DNA of 64,000 bases from Actinokineospora inagensis DSM 44258 (GCF_000482865.1 NZ_AXWW01000037.1:22235-86234); one strand, 5' to 3'. Numbered from the stretch's first letter, positions 1 through 9,976 are shown. Notes: a model not told the origin generated them from the sequence alone. A program made the numbers and translations.

Positions 1-4
1 GGCC

Positions 5-1849
5 ATGGCTAAGCGACACGGCAACACCACCAGACAGCAGCCTGCCAGCAGTGCGAGTGCGTTCACCCCGGACGCCATCTCGGTCGGTCCCCGGCACCTA
101 GAGGTCGGGGGTGGTGACTTCGTAGCGAGCTTCGCCATCACCGGCTACCCCCGCGAAGTCCACGCCGGATGGCTCTCCCCGCTGCTGACCTACCCGGGCC
201 GAGTCGACGTGAGCCTGCACATCGACCCGATCGACCCCGCCACCGCCGCGACCCGCCTGCGTAAGCAACTGGCCAAGCTGGAGTCCGGCCGACGGCACAC
301 CGCGGACAAGGGCAGACTGCTCGACCCCTACGTGGAAGCCGCGACCGAGGACGCCCACGACCTGTCCCACCGAGTCGCGCGCGGTGAGGGGCGGTTGTTC
401 CGGCTCGGGCTCTACCTGACCGTGCACGCCGCCACCGAACAAGCCCTCGCCACCGAGGTCGCCGCGGTCCGCTCGCTGGCCGCGTCCCTGCTGCTCGACG
501 CCAAGCCGACCACCTACCGCAGCGTCCAGGGCTGGGTCACCTGCCTGCCCATGGGCCTGGACCTGGTGGGCATGAAGCGCACCTTCGACACCGCCGCGCT
601 CAGCGCGTCCTTCCCGTTCACGTCGCCCGATCTCCCGCCGCCGGACCCGACCTCGGTCGCCGCACCTGCGGGGGTGCTCTACGGCTACAACCTCGGCTCC
701 TCGGGACTGGTCCACCACGACCGGTGGGCCTTGGACAACCACAACGGCGTCGTTCTCGGCCGATCCGGCGCGGGCAAGAGCTACCTGACCAAGCTGGAGA
801 TCCTGCGCTCGCTCTACCGCGGCGTCGAGATCCACGTGATCGACCCCGAGGACGAGTACGCCCGCTTGGCCCACGCCGTCGGCGGCACCTACGTGCACCT
901 CGGCGCCGAGGGGGTACATGTCAACCCGCTTGATCTGCCCATCCACACCCGCGCCGACGGCAGGCGCACCGCGCCCCGGGATGCACTGCTGCGCCGGAGC
1001 CTGTTCCTACACACCGTGCTGGCCGTGCTGTTCGGCGAGGAACTGTCCGCGTCCGAGCGCGCCGCGCTGGACCGAGCGGTCGCGGCCACCTACCAGCAGG
1101 CCGGGATCACCGCGGACCCCCGCACCTGGACGCGCCAAGCGCCCCTGCTCGCCGACCTCGCCGCCGCCCTTGCCTCCAGAACCGAGCCGGGGGCGCACGA
1201 GCTGGCGGCGCGGCTGGCCCCGTTCACCGAGGGCGCGTTCTCCGGCCTCTTCGCTGGGCCGACCACCACCCGCCCGGAAGGGCACCTGGTCGTGCACTCC
1301 TTGCGGGATCTGCCCGAGGAGCTGAAGCCGATCGGGACTCTGCTGACGCTGGACACGGTGTGGCGGCAGGTGTCCAACCCTGCCATCCGCAAGCCCCGCC
1401 TGGTTGTGGTCGACGAGACGTGGTTGCTCATGGCCACCGAGGCGGGCGCCCGATTCCTCTACCAGATGGCCAAAGCCGCCCGGAAACGCTGGGCCGGTCT
1501 GCTTCTGGCCACACAGGACATCCTCGACTTCCTCCGCTCCCCGCTGGGTAAAGCCGTGATCGCCAACGCCGCGACCACCGTCCTGCTCCGCCAAGCGCCA
1601 CAGGCCATCGACGAGATCGCCGAGGTCTTCAACCTCAGCAAAGGCGAACGCCAGTTCCTCCTCGCCGCCGACCGCGGCCAAGGCTTGCTCTCCGCCGGCC
1701 TGCAACGAGTCGCGTTCCAGTCACTCGCATCACCCACAGAGGACTACCTGATCACCACCGACCCCGCGCAGCTCGCCGCGTTCACCGACGGCGATGCGGA
1801 GTCCGAGTACATCGACGTCGCCGACGACGTCGAACTCGACGCCGCCTGA
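5..1849 (+). CDS. VirB4/TraC-like conjugation ATPase
   Basis: Probable energy-supplying ATPase of a conjugative type IV secretion system, acting at the inner face of the membrane. The 614-residue protein has a Walker A motif GRSGAGKS at residues 252-259 and a Walker B strand LVVVDE at about 466-471, followed by a VirB4-style stretch ending in LLLATQDILDFL. The N-terminal 210 residues are the non-catalytic part typical of actinobacterial VirB4 proteins and carry no clear membrane segment. ATG at base 5 is kept as start, although the ribosome binding site lies outside the window. The next genes run in the same direction and include a second, TraG-type ATPase, which supports a DNA-transfer role. 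The motor assignment is strong; the exact subfamily is inferred. Confidence 0.85.
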   Translation: MAKRHGNTTRQQPASSASAFTPDAISVGPRHLEVGGGDFVASFAITGYPREVHAGWLSPLLTYPGRVDVSLHIDPIDPATAATRLRKQLAKLESGRRHTADKGRLLDPYVEAATEDAHDLSHRVARGEGRLFRLGLYLTVHAATEQALATEVAAVRSLAASLLLDAKPTTYRSVQGWVTCLPMGLDLVGMKRTFDTAALSASFPFTSPDLPPPDPTSVAAPAGVLYGYNLGSSGLVHHDRWALDNHNGVVLGRSGAGKSYLTKLEILRSLYRGVEIHVIDPEDEYARLAHAVGGTYVHLGAEGVHVNPLDLPIHTRADGRRTAPRDALLRRSLFLHTVLAVLFGEELSASERAALDRAVAATYQQAGITADPRTWTRQAPLLADLAAALASRTEPGAHELAARLAPFTEGAFSGLFAGPTTTRPEGHLVVHSLRDLPEELKPIGTLLTLDTVWRQVSNPAIRKPRLVVVDETWLLMATEAGARFLYQMAKAARKRWAGLLLATQDILDFLRSPLGKAVIANAATTVLLRQAPQAIDEIAEVFNLSKGERQFLLAADRGQGLLSAGLQRVAFQSLASPTEDYLITTDPAQLAAFTDGDAESEYIDVADDVELDAA

Positions 1850-1897
1850 CACCAGGCTCCTTCACTCCACTCTGCTTGCTCACTCCCGGGAGACTCC

Positions 1898-2650
1898 TTG
1901 CCACACGACGCCGCCCCACCACGGTTACTCACCCAGAACCGCCGCCTGCGCGCCGTCGGCGTGCACAACTGGACCCTGCCCGCCTGGGCCGGGCGGCTAC
2001 CCGACGGGCGCACCTACAACACCTGCCCGTCCGCCGGGGTGTGCCGGCAGGTCTGCTACGCCCGCCACGGCACCTACACCTGGCCGGTCGTCCGCGCCCG
2101 CCACCAAGCCAACCTGTCGCTGGTGCTCGATGACCTGACCGGGTGGGAAGCCCGGATGATTGCCGAACTCGGCCACTTGCGCTTCGCCGCGGGCGCGTGG
2201 GTGCGTATCCACGACTCGGGCGACTTCTTCTCCGACCATTACCTCGCCGCCTGGCTGCGCGTCTGCCGCGCCAGGCCCGCGGTGACTTTCTACACCTACA
2301 CCAAGGAGGTCGACCGATTCCGCAGGCTCGTCGAACCCGACCCGCCCCCGAACCTGCGATGGGTGTACTCCCTCGGCGGCACCCAGGACGCCGCGATCGA
2401 CCCCGCGGTGGACAGGGTCGCCGACGTCTTCCCCGACGAAGCCGCCATCACCGACGCCGGGTGGCACTCCCAGAGTTCATCCGACCTGCACGCGGTCCAA
2501 GGGCCGCGACTGGTCGGCATCCCGGCAAACCGCATTCCCGCTGCCGTGAACCGCATGAACCGACGCAGGTTCAGCGAGTGGCAAGCCGAATCAGGCACGG
2601 GACACCTGCGGATCGTCCCCACCGAGAGCACCGAGCGGGAGGCCGCGTGA
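1898..2650 (+). CDS. GP88-like (phage gene product 88) family protein
   Basis: 250-residue protein with the cysteine cluster CPSAGVCRQVCYARHGTY near residues 43-60 and a later IHDSGDFFS segment, the pattern of the GP88 family found in actinobacteriophages and integrative elements. The family's molecular role is unknown; the cysteine spacing suggests a metal or Fe-S site but does not prove a radical SAM fold. The start is TTG at 1898, with GGGAG five bases upstream. The stop overlaps the GTG of the next gene (GTGA), so it is translationally coupled to the TraG-like ATPase. Its place between two transfer ATPases suggests an element-borne accessory function. Confidence 0.7.
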   Translation: MPHDAAPPRLLTQNRRLRAVGVHNWTLPAWAGRLPDGRTYNTCPSAGVCRQVCYARHGTYTWPVVRARHQANLSLVLDDLTGWEARMIAELGHLRFAAGAWVRIHDSGDFFSDHYLAAWLRVCRARPAVTFYTYTKEVDRFRRLVEPDPPPNLRWVYSLGGTQDAAIDPAVDRVADVFPDEAAITDAGWHSQSSSDLHAVQGPRLVGIPANRIPAAVNRMNRRRFSEWQAESGTGHLRIVPTESTEREAA

Positions 2651-5073
2651 ACTCCTGGCTGGGGCGCTACCTGCGCGACCCGTTCGGCGCTATGCAGCTC
2701 GTGCTGGCCCACCTGCGGGCGTGGGCGGTGGTATGGGGGCCGATCGCCGGTCCCGCGTTGGTCATCGCGGTCACCATCCTGGTCGCGGTCCGACGGCGGA
2801 TGCGCGAGCGGTTCCACCAACGCCTGGTCGCCGACGCCCGGGTGATCACCATCCTCGCGCCACCCGTGGTCGACCCGCACGGCGCGACCGCCCTGTGGTC
2901 CAACCTCCTCGGCCTCATCCGCCCCGGCTGGCGCAGGGCACTGCGCGGGCAACCACACCTCGCGTTCGAGTACCGCTTCCGCGCCGACCAGGTCGACATC
3001 CGCGTCTGGGTACCCGGTGTCATCCCGCCCGGCATGGTCGAGCGCGCGATCGAAGCGGCCTGGCCCGGCGCCCACACCTCCACCACCCCCGCGAACCCGC
3101 CGCTCACCCACGGCACCGAGACCATCGCCGCGGGCGGCGAGCTGCGCCTCGCCCGACACGAGGGCTTGCCGTTGCGGGTCGATCACCCGGTGGACCCGAT
3201 CCGCGCGCTGCTGGGCGCCCCGGTCGGTATGGCACCTGGTGAGCAGGCGTGCGTGCAGATCCTGGCCCGCCCGGTCGCCGGTCGACGGGTCACCCGAGCT
3301 CGTGTCCAGGCTCGCCGACTGCACCCTGGCCGCTCCACCAGCCGAGCGCGCAGAGTCCTGGACCTGATCACCCCAGGCGCCCGGCGCCATCCGGGCGCCC
3401 GGTCGACAAGCATCGTGGACGCGCAATCGCGGCTGGAGTTCGGCGCGCAGGACCGGGCGATCGTCGACAAACTCCGCGGCGCCCAATGGGAAACCCGTGT
3501 CCGCTACGCCGTCACCACCACCGCCCACGACCCCGACGCCGTCACCGCCGCCCGAGAGGTGACGGCAGGGCGAGCGCACGCCATCGCCTCGGCGTTCGCC
3601 GCCTATAGCGGCCACAACCGCTACCGCCGCGCCCGCCTCACCCACCCCTCCACCACCCTCGCCGCCCGCCGGATGAACCGCGGCGACCTGCTGTCGGTGC
3701 CCGAGCTGGCCGCGCTCGCCCACCTACCCACAGACGACGCCACCCCCGGCCTGCAACGCGCCGGAGCACGCGCTGTGCCCCCGCCGCCCGGTATCCCCAC
3801 CACCGGGGAGCTGATCAAGCCGATCGGTCGCAGCGACTCTGGGCACTCCCGGCCTGTCGGCCTGCACGTCGCCGACGCCCGCCACCACGTCCACATCCTC
3901 GGCGCCACCGGCTCCGGCAAGTCCGAGCTGATGGCCCGGATGATCCTCGCCGACGCCGAGGCAGGCCGCGGAGTGGTCGTCATCGACCCCAAAGGCGACC
4001 TGGTCAACGACGTCCTCGCCCGGCTGCCCGAACACCTCGGGTCGAAGGTGACCCTGTTCGACGCCGACTCCCGTTCGCGCCCGCCGGTGATCAATCCGCT
4101 CCAGGGCGCCGACCGGGAGCGCACCGTCGACAACCTCGTGTCCATCTTCAGCCGCATCTACAGCTCGTCGTGGGGACCTCGCACCGAGGACATCCTGCGC
4201 TCCGGACTGCTCACCCTCACCGCCATGCCCGGCACCCCCGGACTCATCGACCTGCCTGGTCTGCTCACTGTCGAGTCCACCCGGGCCCGCGCCATCGCCC
4301 AAATCGACGACCCCGTCCTCGCCGGATTCTGGCAGTGGTACGACAGCCTCTCCGAATCCTACCGAGCACAAATCATCGCCCCGTTGATGAACAAACTCCG
4401 CGGCCTGCTACTACGCCCGTTCGTCCGCGCCGCCATCGCCCAGGGACAATCCACAGTCGACTTCGACCACGTTCTCGACGGCGGCATCTGCCTGGTCCGC
4501 ATCGGCAAAGACGCACTCGGCATCGAAACCGCCTGCCTCATCGGCTCCATCATCGTCGCCCACACCTGGCAAGCCGCCACCCGCCGCGCCCGCCTACCCC
4601 AACACCAACGCCGCGACGCGAGCATCTACATCGACGAGTGCCACAACTTCCTCAACCTCCCCTACAGCCTCGAAGACATGCTCGCCGAAGCCCGCGGCTA
4701 CCGACTCGGCTTCACCATCGCCCACCAATACCTCAACCAACTCACCCGCGACCTCGAAGAAGGCATCAGCACCAACGCCCGCTCCAAAATCATCTTCAAC
4801 GCCTCCCCAGAAGATGCCCGCACCCTCGCCCGGCACACCACCCCACGACTCGGTGACCACGACCTGTCCCACCTCGACGCCTTCCACATCGCCGCCCGCC
4901 TAGTCGTCAACGGCGCCGAAACCCCCACCTTCACCGCCATCACCGAGAAGTTGCCGCCCGCCATTCCCAAGCGAGCCCATGCCATCCGCGCCGTTGCCAA
5001 CAGGAGCAACCTACAGCCTGTACCGCCAGCCAACACACCTCAGAACATCAACGACCCACGCCGTGTTGCGTAG
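2647..5073 (+). CDS. TraG/TcpA-type conjugative coupling ATPase
   Basis: 808-residue ATPase likely to couple the DNA substrate to the conjugative channel. A hydrophobic segment at about residues 28-48 (WGPIAGPALVIAVTILVAV) anchors it in the membrane. Walker A is GATGSGKS at 419-426, Walker B is IYIDE at about 660-664, and a TraM-recognition-like C-terminal lobe follows. The reading frame is open back to 2143, but the GTG at 2647 overlaps the previous stop in a GTGA junction and begins a sensible protein; the 168 upstream residues are an Arg/Pro-rich shadow. Together with the VirB4-like gene it gives the element both classic transfer motors. Confidence 0.85.
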   Translation: MNSWLGRYLRDPFGAMQLVLAHLRAWAVVWGPIAGPALVIAVTILVAVRRRMRERFHQRLVADARVITILAPPVVDPHGATALWSNLLGLIRPGWRRALRGQPHLAFEYRFRADQVDIRVWVPGVIPPGMVERAIEAAWPGAHTSTTPANPPLTHGTETIAAGGELRLARHEGLPLRVDHPVDPIRALLGAPVGMAPGEQACVQILARPVAGRRVTRARVQARRLHPGRSTSRARRVLDLITPGARRHPGARSTSIVDAQSRLEFGAQDRAIVDKLRGAQWETRVRYAVTTTAHDPDAVTAAREVTAGRAHAIASAFAAYSGHNRYRRARLTHPSTTLAARRMNRGDLLSVPELAALAHLPTDDATPGLQRAGARAVPPPPGIPTTGELIKPIGRSDSGHSRPVGLHVADARHHVHILGATGSGKSELMARMILADAEAGRGVVVIDPKGDLVNDVLARLPEHLGSKVTLFDADSRSRPPVINPLQGADRERTVDNLVSIFSRIYSSSWGPRTEDILRSGLLTLTAMPGTPGLIDLPGLLTVESTRARAIAQIDDPVLAGFWQWYDSLSESYRAQIIAPLMNKLRGLLLRPFVRAAIAQGQSTVDFDHVLDGGICLVRIGKDALGIETACLIGSIIVAHTWQAATRRARLPQHQRRDASIYIDECHNFLNLPYSLEDMLAEARGYRLGFTIAHQYLNQLTRDLEEGISTNARSKIIFNASPEDARTLARHTTPRLGDHDLSHLDAFHIAARLVVNGAETPTFTAITEKLPPAIPKRAHAIRAVANRSNLQPVPPANTPQNINDPRRVA

Positions 5074-5119
5074 GAAAATTGCCCAGGGCGGTCGTGCCTT
5101 GGCGCTCGCGTCAAGCAGT

Positions 5120-6454
5120 TCATAGCGGTCGCGTCAGCCAGTCAAGACGTTGTGTCCATTGTGGGCCGAGATGTTCATTCAGAAGTACTGCCAGCCCAGA
5201 GCCGTCTACAAAGTCGAATCGAGCGTTCTCCTGGGCCAGGACGTGAACACCTCTCGTGCCGCGTCCGGTTGTGATGAGCACGCCACCCGTGGCGCCTTCG
5301 TTGGACACGACTCCCAATAGGGCTCGCGCCTCTCTGACTGCAACCTTGCCGCTGTACTGCTTGCATTCGATGAGCAAGTTTTGCTTACCGCCAGGTATCG
5401 CCTTTTCTGCCTCAATATCTCGTCCGCCGTCACGGCTTGGCGGCGTCAAAACAACTTCAAAGCCCATCGAGGAGTAGAGTCTGGCGACCAAGCATTCGAA
5501 CTGTCGCGGAGTGATGCCGAATAGAGCCTCGCGCCATGGCGTCGCACAGTTGCCGATGTAATACGCGTTGATGACTGCCACGGCATCCAACAACCCCTCG
5601 ACTCGCCCTTGTGGTAGACGGCCTTCGTGTGCTCGCACGTAAGACTCCGCAACGGAGGCGGCGCGAGACGGCGCTTCTGGGAGCAGGTCGATTATCCACC
5701 GGACGCCAGCATGGGCGCGCGTGTTGGGTCTTATCAGGTTTGAAAGTCGCCGGAAATACTCGGACCTCTCTTGGAGTTCTTCAAATTTGTTCCAATCCTT
5801 CGTCAACTCCATTAAGAGGTCCTCGTCAAACCCGAACGTGCTGACGTCGAAAAGGAGATGTCGAAGTATATTTCGGACATCACTTTCTGGGCGGCCGGCG
5901 ATTGATTTCAAGTACTCGTCCAGTAGTCGACGGGTCGGAAATGACCATGCTTGGAAGTCTGTTGTCGCGCGAGGGTGGTCTGGATCTACTTCTAGAATAG
6001 TGGACAGCCATTCCTCTAACTTTCCGTCCCAGTAGACGCCGATGCGCATGGGTTTGGTTCCATCGGAGTCGTCAGGTCCCTGCCCAAGCCTGATTCCCCT
6101 CGTCCTTGAGGCCCGTATCGAACCAAGCTGACGACGGATCGGCCAGTCCTTGACCGCAGTCGGGGGCGTTCCCTCGATCCACCTCTGAAAGTCTTCATCG
6201 TCACTACAGTCTGAACAGATATGTGGGAAATCTTTGATCTGTTCGCTTCTGGCATGCGACATTGCTGGATACTGCTTCGTTCTACGTCCGCATCTAGGGC
6301 AGGCCCAGGATTTGCCTGCATCCAGAAGCCTGTACACATCCACTTCCGTTTCGGACATGTCGCAAGTCTGGCATATGCCCCCGACAGCCCCTGCTAGGCG
6401 GATGTCTGGTGCGCGATCGCCGAGTCCGTGGAATCTTCCTGCCCTTGTCCGCAA
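5120..6454 (-). CDS. Mrr-type restriction endonuclease with zinc ribbon
   Basis: Predicted modification-dependent (type IV-like) DNA endonuclease. The C-terminal Mrr_cat domain has the PD-(D/E)XK residues: GGRDIEAE with Asp346, then LIECKQYSGKV with Glu363 and Lys365. The N-terminal 100 residues carry CxxC pairs at 28-31, 52-55 and 80-83, a probable zinc ribbon; the middle is helical and unrecognised. The longest start is TTG 6454; ATG 6358 is an alternative that keeps one complete pair of CxxC motifs. The gene is visibly less GC-rich than its neighbours and is transcribed against the flanking transfer genes, so it looks like a late cargo insertion. The likely role is defence of the host or island against modified foreign DNA. 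Confidence 0.75.
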   Translation of the reverse strand: MRTRAGRFHGLGDRAPDIRLAGAVGGICQTCDMSETEVDVYRLLDAGKSWACPRCGRRTKQYPAMSHARSEQIKDFPHICSDCSDDEDFQRWIEGTPPTAVKDWPIRRQLGSIRASRTRGIRLGQGPDDSDGTKPMRIGVYWDGKLEEWLSTILEVDPDHPRATTDFQAWSFPTRRLLDEYLKSIAGRPESDVRNILRHLLFDVSTFGFDEDLLMELTKDWNKFEELQERSEYFRRLSNLIRPNTRAHAGVRWIIDLLPEAPSRAASVAESYVRAHEGRLPQGRVEGLLDAVAVINAYYIGNCATPWREALFGITPRQFECLVARLYSSMGFEVVLTPPSRDGGRDIEAEKAIPGGKQNLLIECKQYSGKVAVREARALLGVVSNEGATGGVLITTGRGTRGVHVLAQENARFDFVDGSGLAVLLNEHLGPQWTQRLDWLTRPL

Positions 6455-6472
6455 CGTCTATACGGAGGAACC

Positions 6473-7522
6473 TTGATCACCAACGCCACGCCCCAACGCG
6501 CTCTGCGTGGCCACATGCTTCAACGACCGACACCCCGAACCGCGACCAGCGGCGAACATCACGCCCGATTGGCTAGACACCTCACCCTCCGCGACCGGTG
6601 GCTGACCCACATGTTGTGGGAGCACAAGGTCCTCACCACCCACCAGATCGTCGAGTTGGCCTGGAGCACCGCTGCCCGCCGCACTGCCAACGAGCGGCTC
6701 CGCAAGCTCTACCAGTGGCGTGTGCTTGACCGGTTCCAGCCGTTCGTCACAACCGGGTCGGCGCCGATGCACTACGTGCTCGACATCGCCGGAGCCGCCG
6801 CGCTCGCCTACGAACACGGCCTCGATCCCAAGGAACTGGGCTACCGCCACGATGCCGCGATCGGCATCGCCCACTCCCTGCGCCTGGCGCACACCGTCGG
6901 CTGTAACGGCTTCTTCACCAGCCTCAGCAACGCCGGCCGTACCAACGCCGACACCGGCCTGCTCACCGCCTGGTGGTCCGAGACCCGATGCAGGCGGCTG
7001 TGGGGAGACATCGTCCGCCCCGACGGCTACGGCCGCTGGGCCGAACACGGCACGGAGGTCGAGTTCTTCGTCGAGTTCGACTTCGGCACCGAGGCCCACC
7101 GCATCCTGGCCGCCAAACTCCACGACTACCACCGCCTCGCGGTCAGCACCGGCATCATCACCCCGCTGCTGCTCTGGCTGCCCACCGCACAACGTGAAGC
7201 CACCGTCCGGCGCGCACTCGCCGACGCCCACGCCACCCTGCCCCGGCCCGAACTCGTCCCGATGGCCACCAGTTCACCGCAGCAACCAGCCACCAGCGAC
7301 GACCCCGCCGCCGACCGGTGGCTCCCCCTGCCCGCCACCGTCGGCTCCAGCAGGCGAGTCCGGCTCGCAGAGTTCGCCAGTCGGTGGCCCCGCCGGACTC
7401 CCGCCGCCGACCTGGTGCACCGGCTGACCACCGCGGTACCGAACCCGGCTCGGTCACGACTCGACAGCCCACCGCCCACCCCACCGGACGGCCAAGACCG
7501 CCAACACTGGAGTGCTGCTTGA
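6473..7522 (+). CDS. Replication-relaxation family protein
   Basis: About 349 residues with an N-terminal winged-helix-like part (LTTHQIVELAWS, then ANERLRKLYQWRVLDRF) and a C-terminal part containing VEFFVEFDFGTE, resembling the replication-relaxation family of actinobacterial plasmids and integrative elements. Family members are thought to help prepare DNA for replication or transfer. A longer frame begins at ATG 6428, but TTG at 6473 sits four bases after a GGAGG and gives the usual family N terminus. Its stop overlaps the start of the NlpC/P60 gene. The promoter region is shared with the divergent Mrr gene; the two 5' ends are only 18 bases apart. Confidence 0.75.
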   Translation: MITNATPQRALRGHMLQRPTPRTATSGEHHARLARHLTLRDRWLTHMLWEHKVLTTHQIVELAWSTAARRTANERLRKLYQWRVLDRFQPFVTTGSAPMHYVLDIAGAAALAYEHGLDPKELGYRHDAAIGIAHSLRLAHTVGCNGFFTSLSNAGRTNADTGLLTAWWSETRCRRLWGDIVRPDGYGRWAEHGTEVEFFVEFDFGTEAHRILAAKLHDYHRLAVSTGIITPLLLWLPTAQREATVRRALADAHATLPRPELVPMATSSPQQPATSDDPAADRWLPLPATVGSSRRVRLAEFASRWPRRTPAADLVHRLTTAVPNPARSRLDSPPPTPPDGQDRQHWSAA

Positions 7523-8484
7523 GGTTGGCGCTTATCGGGGCCGCAGCCGTCATCGCCATCCCCGCGATCATCGGCGCCATCGGCAACGGCCTGGTCACCG
7601 CCCTGTTCGGCGGCGACGACCAGCCCAACCAGCAAGCCATCGTCGACATCCCGTCCGACTACCTCGACCTCTACCTCGCCGCCGCCCCCACCTGCCCTGG
7701 GCTGAGCTGGAGCATCCTTGCCGCGATCGGCAAGATCGAAACCGACCACGGCCGCAGCCGACTGCCCGGCGTGCGAGAAGGAGAAGAGAACAACAAGGGT
7801 GCGGGCGGCCCGATGCAGTTCCTCCAAGCCACCTTCAGCAGCGTCACTGCCCGCTACACCCTGCCCCCAGGCGGCGCCACACCACCCTCCCGCTACAACC
7901 CCCACGACGCCGTCTTCGCCGCCGCCCACCTGCTCTGCGACAACGGCATCAACCGCGGCGACCTCAACGCCGCCATCTACTCCTACAACCACGCAGACTG
8001 GTACGTCGCCCAAGTCCTCGCCCAAGCCCAGACCTACTCCAGCACCATCGGCCGCGGAGCCGACACCTCACCAGCTTCCGCCGCCCAACAGGCCATCAAC
8101 TACGCCACTGGCCAGCTCGGCCTGCCCTACCAATGGGGCGGCAACGGACCAGACGCAGGCGACGCTGGATTCGACTGCTCGGGTCTCACCACCGCCGCCT
8201 ACGCCTCCGCCGGGATCACCCTGCCCAGAACCGCCGCCACTCAGTACCGCGCAGGCCCTCGCGTCCCCGACGGAGAACCCCTCATCCCCGGCGACCTCGT
8301 TTTCTACGGCACCCCCAGCCGCATCCACCACGTCGGCCTCTACATCGGCAACGGCCAGATGATCCACGCGCCAGACTTCGGGCAGAAGATCAAAACTGCT
8401 CCGTATCGCTGGCGAGGAGACGACTATGCTGGCGCTACTCGACCGCAGGCGCCAAGGCCATCGGCCAACACCGCACGTGATTGA
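7519..8484 (+). CDS. Secreted cell-wall hydrolase: SLT-like domain plus NlpC/P60
   Basis: 321-residue bifunctional peptidoglycan hydrolase for passage of the transfer apparatus through the wall. Residues 2-20 form a hydrophobic anchor or signal (RLALIGAAAVIAIPAIIGAI). A lysozyme/SLT-like domain follows, with catalytic-type Glu in LAAIGKIETDHG and a GGPMQFL segment. The C-terminal NlpC/P60 domain has Cys220 in DCSGL, His270/271 before VGLYIG, and a late HAPDFG. The frame is open further upstream, but TTG 7519 overlaps the previous stop (TTGA) and has GGAG six bases upstream, so it is preferred. The VirB1-like domain pairing next to VirB4- and TraG-like genes fits a conjugative system. Confidence 0.85.
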   Translation: MRLALIGAAAVIAIPAIIGAIGNGLVTALFGGDDQPNQQAIVDIPSDYLDLYLAAAPTCPGLSWSILAAIGKIETDHGRSRLPGVREGEENNKGAGGPMQFLQATFSSVTARYTLPPGGATPPSRYNPHDAVFAAAHLLCDNGINRGDLNAAIYSYNHADWYVAQVLAQAQTYSSTIGRGADTSPASAAQQAINYATGQLGLPYQWGGNGPDAGDAGFDCSGLTTAAYASAGITLPRTAATQYRAGPRVPDGEPLIPGDLVFYGTPSRIHHVGLYIGNGQMIHAPDFGQKIKTAPYRWRGDDYAGATRPQAPRPSANTARD

Positions 8485-8545
8485 GTGATCGACAGGACGA
8501 CGTCGACTGAACCGCAAAATGTCAGACGCTAAGAGCACTTGTCTT

Positions 8546-9976
8546 CTACGGCTTCGGCCTGACTTGCGGCGGGTTGGCCATCTGCATGATTCGGACGTTC
8601 GACCGTAGCTCATGGGGACGCCCAGGGAACTCTCTCACAGCATCAAACAAGTCGCGGTCTTCACGCCGAGTCAACTTTGGCTCAAGCAGAGTGAGTAGTT
8701 CCTGCCATTTCCCTTGGGCGACGGTTGTCTGTAGCCGACTGGAGATGGTCTGATCGGTGAAGGCTCGCAACGCTAAACGAGCCTGACGGGTATCCAGCCG
8801 CTCCAGCAGTCGCCGGTAGATTGGGTCCGCCTCCCACGATACGCCGCTTCCGTTGCTGAGAAATACTTCAACCAGCGCCTTTGCATACTTTGTCGACACG
8901 GGAAGGGGGACCAGTCCTAGGTCGCCAACCAACGCCTCTAGCTGTCGAGCCGGTCCAGGTTCGGTGGAGAAGTTGTTCCAGCCGTGATGCGCCTCCAACA
9001 ATGCGCCTAGTGCCATGTCGATTTCGGCTGCACGTACCGGCTCGGGCAGATAGGAAGCACCGTCCACCAAGTCGAACAGTTGACGACCCCGTGCAGACTG
9101 CGCGAGGTCCGCATTCGCGACGAAACGACCGATGCGCACTCCAAAGCCGTATCGAGTGTCATCAGACATGTACGGCCATAGTTCAGGCCATAGCGTTCGG
9201 ACATTGTCGGCGATATCGGGCGTAGTCGATGGGTTGGTGTAAATGCCGAACAGTCCGGCCGCCAGGGCGTGTGCTCGGTCGCCTGGAAGCTGGTCGAAGA
9301 ACGCCGAGGTGGCCGCCACTTCGTCTGCGCTGAGACGTTGCTGCTTGATGTTTCGCAGCAACTTCCCGGTTTCGGCAGTCACGGTGTCAAGCGGGAGGGT
9401 GATGACCTGGAGAATGCAGGTCTCCAGCCAAGTGACGAGTTGCAATCCAGATATTTCGGCCTGGTTCGGATGCGCGGCACTAGCGTGGTTGCGCATGTAG
9501 CGCACGCCATCCAATTGTGCGTGACCGATGTCGCTGAGCAGCCCAATGTCGCGAGCTGCACGCAGCAGGTCGATATCCTGAACCAAGGCAAGGTCGTGGG
9601 CATTGCTCAGATGCTTGCGCTTCTCCGGCGCGGGGACAGCCACATCGAAAAAGTAGGACAGATCGTAGTCGGCAACTCGCCGTCGAAGCTCTGCGATCGT
9701 CTCGTCCCACAGATAATTGAGTGCTGCGTCGAATAGGCCAGCAGCAGCGACGGCGATCATTTTGCTGATGTAGTAGGAGCGCGCACGTTCTGCATCGCCC
9801 AGTCGATCCAAGGCGCCGTCCAGGTTGGCGAGAACTCGCCGACGCTGAGTCATCTCCACGAGAACACCGTTGGTAGGAAGTCCTACTGCCTCAATGTTCG
9901 CCAGCAACGCATTCTCGAACCGTTCTAGGCCCGCGACAAGGGCACCAGTGTCGGCGGGGTGCTCCAACTCGCTCAT
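8546..9976 (-). CDS. Unrecognised protein with a HEPN-like RX6H motif
   Basis: 476-residue mainly helical protein of unknown function. Around residues 150-190 it reads GVRYMRNHASAAHPNQ; Arg162 and His169 form an R-x6-H spacing as in HEPN ribonucleases of abortive-infection and toxin systems, with a YYISKMIAVAAAGLFDAAL helix upstream. No other domain is recognised. ATG 9976 is preferred over TTG 10000: neither has a Shine-Dalgarno sequence, but TATCAT lies six bases before ATG 9976, the arrangement of leaderless actinobacterial mRNAs. It converges on the NlpC/P60 gene and precedes other cargo. HEPN membership is inference from one motif; it could be an unrelated helical protein. Confidence 0.6.
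   Translation of the reverse strand: MSELEHPADTGALVAGLERFENALLANIEAVGLPTNGVLVEMTQRRRVLANLDGALDRLGDAERARSYYISKMIAVAAAGLFDAALNYLWDETIAELRRRVADYDLSYFFDVAVPAPEKRKHLSNAHDLALVQDIDLLRAARDIGLLSDIGHAQLDGVRYMRNHASAAHPNQAEISGLQLVTWLETCILQVITLPLDTVTAETGKLLRNIKQQRLSADEVAATSAFFDQLPGDRAHALAAGLFGIYTNPSTTPDIADNVRTLWPELWPYMSDDTRYGFGVRIGRFVANADLAQSARGRQLFDLVDGASYLPEPVRAAEIDMALGALLEAHHGWNNFSTEPGPARQLEALVGDLGLVPLPVSTKYAKALVEVFLSNGSGVSWEADPIYRRLLERLDTRQARLALRAFTDQTISSRLQTTVAQGKWQELLTLLEPKLTRREDRDLFDAVREFPGRPHELRSNVRIMQMANPPQVRPKP

Noticed and set aside
2143..2646. 168-codon upstream extension of the coupling ATPase
   Set aside because: It overlaps the GP88-like gene out of frame and is Arg/Pro-rich. GTG 2647 with a GTGA overlap is a natural start.
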